Shown: one piece after another, positions 1-6,585 of the stretch
Numbering within the stretch: position 1 is the first letter of the stretch
Layout: every line of letters starts with the position of its first letter
Origin: a bacterium
GTDB taxonomy: Bacteria > Patescibacteriota > Gracilibacteria > UBA1369 > LOWO2-01-FULL-3
Reading direction: 5' to 3'
Length of the DNA: 6,585 bases
NCBI GenBank assembly: GCA_027622635.1
Contig: JAQBYK010000066.1
Span: 1 to 6,585 of the forward strand
Notes under the pieces: generated by a model
Seen by the model: the letters and a program-made list of their open reading frames with translations, nothing else
The model's database searches: none
Told to the model about the DNA's origin: nothing
Program-made: the position numbers and the translations under genes

Positions 1-1048
1 GTCTAAGAACGAATTGATGAATACCACGCCTAAAATTCCTGAAGATGAAATTTGAAACAAGAGTCTTATTACTGTGCCATCTCGTATAATCCAATTGGTT
101 GGCATTAGTTGTATTAAATTGAGAGAATGCACCTCTCATAGCCAGAATATTATCCCGTGCATCCTTTTTAGTGGCAGCCGAAGAAACAACTCGTATAATT
201 GTTTCGAAACCGGACTTGGCATTCTTTTCTTCGATAGCCTTAACCTCCTCATCTGTAATTGGGGTGGTTCTTGTGTTGACACCATCCTTATCCATATTCT
301 GCACACTTTCTCCTCGAACTATAAGCTCAAAAAATGAACTTATCCAAGAAAGGGGATTAAACCACTGCAAATTTGAGGATCCCTTGCTTTGAAAAATTTT
401 ACTAGCCACCTTGCGACCCTTTTTTTGCCATCCATCCTTACGGGGGCGAACCATAATCTGTATCGCAGCACCTTCATCCTTACCAATTTTGGATAAAGAA
501 TTAATAATAGAATTCAAGGGATCGGCAGTCATTCGACTGAAGGTTTTAAAAGGAAACCAAAAATTCTTCTTTGCAATGATATAAAGTGACTCAACCTTGC
601 ACTTGGGCTGGAAAATATTGTAATCCTCAACTTGTTCAACATGTGATTCGGGATAAAATGCAGTAAGCTGTTTTTCAACCTGCTCAACCAAGCTTCGGGG
701 ACAAACTATAAAAAACCTAACCTGACCATCCAAAACAGCATATTCAAAAGAAAGAAAATCTTGTGATGTAAAAATTTTATACCACTCTCTGGTATAAAGA
801 CTATGGAGAGATTCAAAAAATTGAGTCATTACGCCACCGCTAATTTCTTTGAAATCCTTTTGGGTAGAATAGGATTCGCCCTCAATTTCTCTATCTTCCT
901 TTGACTCTCTCTTGGGAACACGAATATCAAGAAAAACCATATTAAAAGATCTTTCAAGATTCATTCTATAGCGAATATATCGGAATAGACCAGCAATCAA
1001 GGCGATTGCTCCGGCAACGATTAAGATTACTTTCAACCAAATGGGCAT
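1..1048 (-). CDS. Membrane-anchored N-terminal part of a patescibacterial T4SS-like (DUF8128-type) protein, 3' end outside the window
   Basis: This frame stays open from an ATG at 1046-1048 to the left window edge, giving 349 residues and no stop. Residues about 4-22 (WLKVILIVAGAIALIAGLF) form one hydrophobic helix followed by RYIRYR, which predicts an inner-membrane anchor with the rest in the cytoplasm. The soluble part shows segments I recognise from a protein family widespread in Patescibacteria: NMVFLDIRVPK (about 36-46), a FFESLHSLY segment (77-85), VEQVEDYNIF (137-146), DPLNSIINSLSKI (176-188), EGAAIQIMVRP (192-202), FETIIRVVSSA (281-291) and GAFSQFN (306-312). In relatives, as I recall, this region (DUF8128) is followed by a VirB4/TraD/HerA-like ATPase with Walker motifs. 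None is visible here, so the ATPase is inferred. The start has no Shine-Dalgarno at normal distance; a TTG at 1049-1051 is an alternative, and an in-frame TAG at 1067-1069 limits any extension. The gene starts 32 bp after aspS and is probably co-transcribed with it. The reading frame is near certain; the family name is less so. Confidence 0.85.
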   Translation of the reverse strand, partial: MPIWLKVILIVAGAIALIAGLFRYIRYRMNLERSFNMVFLDIRVPKRESKEDREIEGESYSTQKDFKEISGGVMTQFFESLHSLYTREWYKIFTSQDFLSFEYAVLDGQVRFFIVCPRSLVEQVEKQLTAFYPESHVEQVEDYNIFQPKCKVESLYIIAKKNFWFPFKTFSRMTADPLNSIINSLSKIGKDEGAAIQIMVRPRKDGWQKKGRKVASKIFQSKGSSNLQWFNPLSWISSFFELIVRGESVQNMDKDGVNTRTTPITDEEVKAIEEKNAKSGFETIIRVVSSAATKKDARDNILAMRGAFSQFNTTNANQLDYTRWHSNKTLVSNFIFRNFRRGIHQFVLR

Positions 1049-1078
1049 CAAAATGCAATTAAAGTCCTATTATTCTAG

Positions 1079-1092
1079 CATTATTCCTCCTT
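1079..1092 (-). promoter_or_regulatory. Strong Shine-Dalgarno at the aspS 3' end, before a three-codon ORF
   Basis: On the minus strand the last aspS codons (Lys-Glu-Glu-stop) read AAGGAGGAATAATG. This is a full AAGGAGG (1086-1092) lying 4 nt before an ATG (1079-1081) that overlaps the aspS stop as TAATG. That ATG opens only Met-Leu-Glu and then stops (TAA at 1070-1072, TAG next). The real downstream gene starts 33 nt further on at 1048 with no comparable site of its own. The site could hold or re-load ribosomes at the aspS end and help re-initiation downstream. It could equally be a by-product of encoding Lys-Glu-Glu at the C-terminus. The sequence is certain; the function is not. Confidence 0.3.
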
Positions 1093-2853
1093 TAAATCCA
1101 CCTTTATATGTAGTTCTTCAAGTTGTTCCACTGGCATTGGAGACGGTGCCCCCAGCATAAGGTCTTTTGCCTTCTGGTCCTTAGGGAACGCAATGACTTC
1201 ACGAATATTTGGCTCATTTGCAAAAATCATAACAAGGCGATCAAGGCCCCAGGCGATACCACCGTGAGGTGGAGCACCATATTCAAATGCTTCCAGCATG
1301 TGACCAAATCTTTGCTCTGCATCTTCATCAGTGATGCCAAGAATATCAAAAACCTTCTTTTGTATTTTCTGCTCATGAATTCTTATAGAACCACCACCAA
1401 TCTCATTGCCGTTTAGAGCAATATCATATGCCTTGGCCAATGCGCTTTCAGGGTTTTTCTCTATGTCCTCAAAACTGTGAGGTGCTGTGAAAGGATGGTG
1501 AACAGCATTAAAGTGACCCTCCTCCTCATCATACTCAAACATAGGAAAATCCTTGATCCAACAAAAGGCGAAAAGGTCGGGATCAACCAATTCAAGAGTG
1601 CCTGCAACAGCCAAACGAACATATCCGAGCGACTCACAAGCGATTTCAAATTTATCCGCGGAAAAGAATATGATATCTCCTGTCTCTGCATTACATCTTT
1701 CAAGAATCAAAGCTATTTCATCCTCTTCAAAGAATTTTAGAATTGGGGATCTGGGACCATCATTATCGATAATGATATAGGCCAAACCCTTGGCGCGATA
1801 TATTTTTGCAATTTCCGTGAATTCATCAATTTGTTTTCGCGTAAACTCTGATCCACCGGGCACTCTAAGGGCCTTTACAACTCCTCCACTCTCAATTGCA
1901 GAGCTAAAGACTGAAAATTTAGAAGAACTAGCTATATCGGAGACATCGGAGAAAGGCAGATCAAAGCGCAAATCAGGCTTATCGCTTCCATACAAATTCA
2001 TGGCCTCATCGTATGTCAGCACAGGAAAAGGAGTCTCCTTAACCTTCTTATGGGGAGCAAATTTTTCACAAAGTTCAATCAACAAGCGCTCCTGAACAAC
2101 CATGACATCTTCCATGTCAACGAATGACATCTCGATATCAAGCTGCGTAAATTCAGGTTGCCTGTCACCTCGCTGATCCTCATCCCTGAAACATCTGGCA
2201 ATTTGAAAATACTTATCAAACCCAGCAATCATAAGCAGCTGCTTAAGCTGTTGAGGAGATTGTGGCAAGACATAAAATGTGCCTTCATAAAGGCGAGATG
2301 GTACGAGATACTCTCGGCTCCCCTCAGGTGTGCCTTTTATTAAGATTGGAGTCTCAATTTCCACGAACTCCTCTCCATCAAGGAAATCACGAATAAATTT
2401 GATTACTTTATTTCTTAGTAGAATATTCTTTTTAAGCCTTTCCTTACGCAAATCCAGATATCTATATTTCAATCTAAGCTCCTCGTTAACTTCTTTTGCC
2501 TGATCTATTTCAAAAGGTGGGGTCTTTGAAGGATTAAGGATTTTCACGGATTTCACAAGAATCTCAATCTCACCGGTATCTAATGCGCTATTTTCCTGTC
2601 CACTTGGTCTCTTCCTAACCTCACCCTCAATCATTACAACATACTCACTTCTAACCTCATCCATCTTTTCATGAGCATCAGCATAATTTTCAGGTTCCGA
2701 AACAACCTGTGTCAAGCCATATCTGTCTCGTAAATCAATAAAGATTACACCGCCATGATCCCTTCTCCGATTAACCCAACCTGACAAAACGATCGATTCA
2801 CCAATATTAGAAGCACTTAAATCATTACATGTATGAGTTCTAAATTTAGACAT
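1081..2853 (-). CDS. aspS: Aspartyl-tRNA synthetase, bacterial type, probably non-discriminating
   Basis: AspRS is a cytoplasmic class IIb synthetase that activates aspartate with ATP and loads it on tRNA(Asp). At 590 aa it has the usual bacterial length and domain order. The N-terminal OB-fold anticodon-binding domain (about 1-105) contains RTHTC and WVNRRRDHGGVIFIDLRDR. Class II motif 1 lies near FVEIETPILIKGTPEGSREY (163-182), motif 2 covers FRDEDQRGDRQPEFTQLD (222-239), and the bacterial GAD-type insertion follows at about 290-420. HFNAVHHPFTAP (447-458) comes next, then motif 3 GAPPHGGIAWGLDR (526-539). The start is fixed by alignment of RTHTC to other AspRS N-termini; no Shine-Dalgarno precedes it. 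His33 and Gly85 match the pair that marks non-discriminating enzymes (H31/G83 in Pseudomonas aeruginosa), so the enzyme may also make Asp-tRNA(Asn). The gene begins 42 bp after the dnaE stop and is probably in the same transcript. All catalytic motifs look intact. Confidence 0.98.
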   Translation of the reverse strand: MSKFRTHTCNDLSASNIGESIVLSGWVNRRRDHGGVIFIDLRDRYGLTQVVSEPENYADAHEKMDEVRSEYVVMIEGEVRKRPSGQENSALDTGEIEILVKSVKILNPSKTPPFEIDQAKEVNEELRLKYRYLDLRKERLKKNILLRNKVIKFIRDFLDGEEFVEIETPILIKGTPEGSREYLVPSRLYEGTFYVLPQSPQQLKQLLMIAGFDKYFQIARCFRDEDQRGDRQPEFTQLDIEMSFVDMEDVMVVQERLLIELCEKFAPHKKVKETPFPVLTYDEAMNLYGSDKPDLRFDLPFSDVSDIASSSKFSVFSSAIESGGVVKALRVPGGSEFTRKQIDEFTEIAKIYRAKGLAYIIIDNDGPRSPILKFFEEDEIALILERCNAETGDIIFFSADKFEIACESLGYVRLAVAGTLELVDPDLFAFCWIKDFPMFEYDEEEGHFNAVHHPFTAPHSFEDIEKNPESALAKAYDIALNGNEIGGGSIRIHEQKIQKKVFDILGITDEDAEQRFGHMLEAFEYGAPPHGGIAWGLDRLVMIFANEPNIREVIAFPKDQKAKDLMLGAPSPMPVEQLEELHIKVDLKEE

Positions 2854-2895
2854 AATATTATAAAAAATTTCAGTCCAATTTTAGAGAAGAACTAT

Positions 2896-5800
2896 CTAAT
2901 TGGCAACATTTAAAAAATCATTTATATCTTTCCTAAGATCAGGAGATACATTTACCCCAAAGGGTAATTTAATTTTTCTCTCAGCTTCTAAGAAATACAA
3001 CTCAGCGGGAGTGTCACCCTGATTATCAAGCAAAAGTGCCTTCAGGGACTTCATTCTCTGAGGATCGGTATTTACAGGGATTGTAATGGTAAAAGGAACA
3101 ACCTCCACGGATTCTTCCACCTTGGCCAAAATTTTCTCCTCTTCAGCCCTTTCAGATAAAATATCATCTAACATACGAAGCGCTATACTTGATTTATCAT
3201 CAGGGTCATAAAAACCACTATTTTTTGCATTCTCGGTCATGGTATCGATGGACAAAATTTTTGCCGTGTCACACACGAACTGATATTGATCCTGTCTATG
3301 CCCTAATTTGCCGGCAAAGCCAACAACCATGTCCTCCCGCAACTCAGAACCATATCCAGCCATAGCCTTCGGAAACATAATAGCATTCACTTTCGCACTG
3401 GGGTCCTCTATAACAAAAGTCGCCATATATGAACCGGCCTTCGTTAAAATTCTTCTCAATCCGGTAATAATGCCCAGAACTTGAACTTGCCTGTTAATAT
3501 CCTTAGGCGTAAGCAAACCGATTAATTGCCCCTTCTTCGCTATATATTTTCGGAATCCTCTAAGTGGGTGTCCCGAAACATACATCCCTAAAAACTGCTT
3601 TTCGAACAGAAGACGTTCAATATTAGTTGACTTTGGGACATCTCTAAGAATAAAAGAGCACTCATTTCCGTCGGAGTCTCCTAAAACACCAAAAATATCA
3701 GTCTGGCCATCAGTAGCGGATGCCTGAGAATATTTTGCATACTTGGATATCTCATCGTAATTTTCGGATATTTGATTACGGTCTGCAAATTCATCCAGAG
3801 CGCCACTTAAGGCTAGAGCCTGAATAAGCTTTTTGTTAAGGAAATTATAAGGAACTCGCTTCGCAAAATCTTCCAAAGACTTAAAAGGGCCATCCTTTTC
3901 CCTGCTATCAATGATAGCTTTTATAGGGCCCTCACCAACTCCCTTTATGGCAAGTAAGCCAAAACGAATCTTTTTCTCATCAACAACGGTAAAATGTGAA
4001 AAGGATTCGTTGATTGAAGGAGGTAATACATCTATGCCCATCTCAGTACATTCCTTAATCTCCAAGACAACGCGATCTGTATTAGCAGCGTCACTACAAA
4101 GAAGAGCAGTCATGAATTCAACGGGAAAATGAGCCTTCAAGTACGCAGTTTGATAGGCAATCAACCCATAACAAACTGCATGAGCTTTATTAAATCCATA
4201 TCCGGCAAAAGGCTCAATAACTTTTTCAAATACTTCCTTTGCAAATGATGCTTTATGACCATTTTTTATACATCCTTCAATAAATTTCTCCCTTTGCTTA
4301 GAAAGAAGAGAAGAAATTTTCTTGCCAACCGCTTTTCTTAAAATATCCGCTTCACCGGGGGTGAAACCGGCAAAATCTCTGGCAATCTGCAATATCTGCT
4401 CCTGATAAACAGCAACTCCGTGAGTTGGTTCAAGAACCGTTTTAAAAGACTCATGCAAGTACTTAACCTTTTTCGGGTTATGCTTACCAGCTATATACTT
4501 TGGGATCCACTCCATGGGACCCGGTCTATATAGTGCGCCCATAGCAACGATATCCTCAAACTCTGTAGGTTTGAGTTGCTTGAGATACCTCTTCATACCA
4601 CCGGATTCAAGTTGAAAAACACCGGTTGTGTCAGCCATTTGCAACAATTTAAAAGTTTTTTTATCCCTAAGAGAAATCTTATTGATATCAATAACTTTTC
4701 CTTGAGTCCTTTCAACAATTTTTTCAGTTTCTTCAATGACTGTTAAGTTTTTCAACCCTAAAAAATCCATCTTCAAAAGACCCAAATCCTCTAAAGGTTT
4801 CATAGAATACTGCGTAACAATTTCATCATTGCCGGATGCTCCATATTGCAGAGCTGAATAGTTAACAAGTGAATCCTCGGCGATAACTACAGCGCAGGCG
4901 TGCGTCCCTGCATGTCTAACCGTACCCTCCAATTTGATTGCATAATCAAGCAGGATTTTTGCCCTTGGATCATTTTTGTATATTTCCTTAAGAGTCGGGT
5001 CATCTTTAACAGATACTTTAAGAGGGAACTGTTTGCCAAGAATTGGAGCAGGCAAAGATTTAGCAAGTTTATCCACCTCAGCATAAGGGTAGCCCAAAGC
5101 CCGACCCACATCACGCACAGCCGCCCTTGGAGCCATTGTTCCAAAGGTAATAATTTGAGCAACATTCTCGCGCCCATATTTTTCAATTACATAATTTAAT
5201 ACCTCCTCTCGTCGTTTATCGGCAAAATCAATGTCAATATCGGGCATACTTACCCTTTCAGGATTCAGGAATCGTTCAAAAAACAATCCATACTTAATCG
5301 GATCAAGATCAGTGATATACAAGGACCACGCAATTATAGATCCGGCAGCGGAACCACGTCCCGGGCCCACAACAATTCCCTTATCCTTAGCATATTTAAC
5401 AAAGTCATGAACAATCAGGAAGTATGTTTCAAAGCCCATGTTTTTAACAGTGTTAAGCTCATAGTCAAGCCTTTCCATGTACTCCTTGGGAATTTTCTTA
5501 TTATCAAGTCTGGAATTAAGTCCATCTTCACATAACTGCCTCAAATATATATCGTGCTTTAAATTTTGTGGTGTTTTGAAAGAGGGGATTAGATTATTTC
5601 CAAATGCAAGCTCAACATTACAACGATCTGCAATCTTCAGTGTATTGGATATAACCTCAGGAACATCTTTAAATGCCCCTTTGATCTCGTTAATATCACG
5701 AATCGAAAAATCTCCGGCATAGCGCATCCTGTTTTCATCACTGACGGTTGCCGCAGTCTGTATACAAAGCAAAATGTCATGCGCGTCCTTGTCTTCCGAT

Positions 5801-6432
5801 CTGGGATAATGTGAATCATAGGTCAAAACCATTCCTAAACCATATTCTTTTGCAAGCTCTTTAAGCTTCTTATTAACAATGAGCTGACTCTCAATTAGTG
5901 GATTATCTTGTAGCTCAAGGAAATAATTATTCTTACCGAATATTTCAATATGATTTTTTACAAGAATATGAATCTCCTCCTCATTTTCAGACAATATAAG
6001 TCGTGGAAGATGCCCAGCCAAACATCCACTGAGGACTATTAAACCTTCACTATATGTTTTTAGAAGACCGTAGTCCACTCTCGGCTTATAATAAAATCCT
6101 TCCAAATGACCTTTAGTCACAAGCTGAAGCAAATTCTGATAACCTTTATTGTTCTCTGCCAAAGCAGTCAAATGATAGGATTTCGCATCAATTTTAGCCT
6201 CTTTATCAAACCTGGTACGAGCGGATACATACAATTCACAACCTAGAACGGGCTTAATGCCCACATCATGACAGGCTTTATAAAACTCAACCAGACCATA
6301 TGTTACACCGTGGTCTGTAAGTGCCGCAGCGGGGTAACCTAATTCCTTCGCTCTCAGAGCGATAGCCTTCGGACTACCAAAGCCATCCAGGAGACTATAG
6401 TGAGAATGTCCATGAAGATTTACAAAAGTCAT
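2896..6432 (-). CDS. dnaE: DNA polymerase III alpha subunit (replicative polymerase, DnaE1-like)
   Basis: This is the catalytic C-family polymerase of the bacterial replisome; 1178 aa is full length. Residues 1 to about 270 form the PHP domain (LHGHSHYSLLDG at 6-17, TDHG at 39-42, GCELYV at 64-69, TYDSHY at 204-209). The palm contains GPGRGSAAGS (356-365) and PDIDIDF (397-403), with catalytic Asp400 and Asp402 and the third, Asp556, in KMDFLGLKNLT. The fingers include GALYRPGPMEWIPKY (632-646) and PFAGYGFNKAHAVCYG (741-756). A helix-hairpin-helix (IKGVGEGPIKAI, 829-840) is followed by a likely internal beta-clamp binding motif, QTDIF (910-914), and then by an OB fold (about 980-1060). A small C-terminal domain (about 1110-1178) ends the protein. 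There is no intein or frameshift. The ATG start fits the PHP motif position and lies 2 bp after the HIT gene stop. No Shine-Dalgarno is seen, so translational coupling to the HIT gene is plausible. All nine PHP metal ligands appear to be kept. The C-terminal domain's partner is not identifiable from sequence. Confidence 0.98.
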   Translation of the reverse strand: MTFVNLHGHSHYSLLDGFGSPKAIALRAKELGYPAAALTDHGVTYGLVEFYKACHDVGIKPVLGCELYVSARTRFDKEAKIDAKSYHLTALAENNKGYQNLLQLVTKGHLEGFYYKPRVDYGLLKTYSEGLIVLSGCLAGHLPRLILSENEEEIHILVKNHIEIFGKNNYFLELQDNPLIESQLIVNKKLKELAKEYGLGMVLTYDSHYPRSEDKDAHDILLCIQTAATVSDENRMRYAGDFSIRDINEIKGAFKDVPEVISNTLKIADRCNVELAFGNNLIPSFKTPQNLKHDIYLRQLCEDGLNSRLDNKKIPKEYMERLDYELNTVKNMGFETYFLIVHDFVKYAKDKGIVVGPGRGSAAGSIIAWSLYITDLDPIKYGLFFERFLNPERVSMPDIDIDFADKRREEVLNYVIEKYGRENVAQIITFGTMAPRAAVRDVGRALGYPYAEVDKLAKSLPAPILGKQFPLKVSVKDDPTLKEIYKNDPRAKILLDYAIKLEGTVRHAGTHACAVVIAEDSLVNYSALQYGASGNDEIVTQYSMKPLEDLGLLKMDFLGLKNLTVIEETEKIVERTQGKVIDINKISLRDKKTFKLLQMADTTGVFQLESGGMKRYLKQLKPTEFEDIVAMGALYRPGPMEWIPKYIAGKHNPKKVKYLHESFKTVLEPTHGVAVYQEQILQIARDFAGFTPGEADILRKAVGKKISSLLSKQREKFIEGCIKNGHKASFAKEVFEKVIEPFAGYGFNKAHAVCYGLIAYQTAYLKAHFPVEFMTALLCSDAANTDRVVLEIKECTEMGIDVLPPSINESFSHFTVVDEKKIRFGLLAIKGVGEGPIKAIIDSREKDGPFKSLEDFAKRVPYNFLNKKLIQALALSGALDEFADRNQISENYDEISKYAKYSQASATDGQTDIFGVLGDSDGNECSFILRDVPKSTNIERLLFEKQFLGMYVSGHPLRGFRKYIAKKGQLIGLLTPKDINRQVQVLGIITGLRRILTKAGSYMATFVIEDPSAKVNAIMFPKAMAGYGSELREDMVVGFAGKLGHRQDQYQFVCDTAKILSIDTMTENAKNSGFYDPDDKSSIALRMLDDILSERAEEEKILAKVEESVEVVPFTITIPVNTDPQRMKSLKALLLDNQGDTPAELYFLEAERKIKLPFGVNVSPDLRKDINDFLNVAN

Positions 6433-6434
6433 AT

Positions 6435-6585
6435 TTAGGAATAATCGGATAACAAATGGACATGCATATGAAAGATTTCCTGCCCGGCCTCAGAGCCAAC
6501 ATGTATCTGTAGTTTGTATGCTTTTAACAAGAGCTTGTCGGCAACCTGCTTGGCTGCCCATAACAAACTCCCCATAATGTCACTA
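6435..6585 (-). CDS. HIT-family (histidine triad) protein, C-terminal fragment, 5' end outside the window
   Basis: The 49 visible residues run from the right window edge to a TAA at 6435-6437. They contain the HIT signature His-x-His-x-His followed by two hydrophobic residues, as AGQEIFHMHVHLLS. The middle histidine of that triad is the nucleophile in family members. The preceding AAKQVADKLLLKAYKLQIHVG fits the helix and strand that lead into the triad in HINT-like proteins. HIT proteins are small cytoplasmic nucleotide hydrolases or transferases acting on substrates such as AMP-lysine, ApnA or related adenylated compounds; the branch and substrate cannot be told from this fragment. The protein ends only four residues after the motif (SDYS), shorter than the usual glycine-rich tail of many HINT proteins. 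The stop lies 2 bp before the dnaE ATG, so the two genes are almost certainly on one transcript. The start and the rest of the protein are outside the window. Confidence 0.9.
   Translation of the reverse strand, partial: SDIMGSLLWAAKQVADKLLLKAYKLQIHVGSEAGQEIFHMHVHLLSDYS

Noticed and set aside
74..392. Two overlapping plus-strand ORFs of 87 and 73 aa
   Set aside because: They lie antisense to the left-hand membrane protein gene, overlap each other in different frames, and their translations show no recognisable domain.
1123..2343. Several plus- and minus-strand ORFs of 61 to 101 aa inside aspS
   Set aside because: All are out-of-frame or antisense to a well-conserved aspS frame and show no domain or start signal.
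2857..2862. Perfect TATAAT hexamer on the minus strand, 3 bp before the aspS ATG
   Set aside because: A transcript from it would start just inside aspS and miss the ATG. The sequence 17 bp upstream (TCTAAA) matches a -35 box at only three of six positions, and an AT-rich spacer makes the hexamer likely by chance.
2875..2903. Inverted repeat CCAATT/AATTGG spanning the dnaE stop, followed on the minus strand by a T-rich run: possible terminator between dnaE and aspS
   Set aside because: The stem is only 6 bp with two G-C pairs and a 17-nt loop, and the T run begins several bases after the stem. This is too weak to call a Rho-independent terminator.
3911..5819. Plus- and minus-strand ORFs of 60 to 99 aa inside dnaE
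   Set aside because: All are shadows of the intact dnaE frame, with no domain features of their own.
2896..6432. Possible intein or split site in dnaE, a common location for both
   Set aside because: The polymerase motifs run through without insertion and the total length of 1178 aa is normal; no intein splicing motifs are seen.
1..6585. Recoded UGA (glycine) as in some CPR lineages
   Set aside because: None of the four coding frames contains an in-frame UGA, and the three visible stops are UAA, UAG and UAA, so nothing supports recoding here.

Overview
The window holds four protein genes, all on the minus strand and packed head to tail, with two of them cut by the window edges. In transcription order (right to left) they are: the C-terminal 49 residues of a HIT-family protein (6435-6585, 5' end outside); a full-length replicative DNA polymerase III alpha subunit, dnaE (2896-6432, 1178 aa); a full-length bacterial-type aspartyl-tRNA synthetase, aspS (1081-2853, 590 aa); and the first 349 residues of a membrane-anchored protein (1-1048, 3' end outside). 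I recognise that last one as the N-terminal part of a conjugation/type IV secretion-like protein family known mainly from Patescibacteria (CPR). The gaps are 2, 42 and 32 bp, and no convincing terminator or promoter lies in them, so one co-transcribed unit is the simplest reading. No RNA gene, mobile element, CRISPR array or repeat was seen. The plus-strand ORFs are antisense shadows of these four genes.

Organism: the moderately AT-rich bases, tight packing, general lack of Shine-Dalgarno sequences before the starts, and above all the left-hand gene suggest a member of the Patescibacteria/CPR. This rests on protein-family recall and not on a search. No in-frame UGA occurs in any of the four reading frames, and the three visible stops are UAA, UAG and UAA. 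That gives no support for the UGA-to-glycine code of Gracilibacteria/Absconditabacteria.

How the genes fit together: dnaE copies the chromosome and aspS charges tRNA, so the core is housekeeping. The HIT protein is probably a small nucleotide hydrolase or transferase. The left-hand gene is of a different kind, with an inner-membrane anchor and a large soluble region that in relatives usually precedes a VirB4/TraD/HerA-like ATPase; that ATPase would lie outside this window.

The points most worth a second look are: a PHP domain in DnaE that keeps all nine metal ligands (possible built-in proofreading); an AspRS carrying the His/Gly pair of non-discriminating enzymes (possible Asp-tRNA(Asn) route to Asn-tRNA); the partial secretion-like gene; and the only strong Shine-Dalgarno sequence in the window, which sits at the end of aspS in front of a three-codon ORF and not in front of a gene. 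I found no evidence of a wholly new system inside these 6.6 kb.
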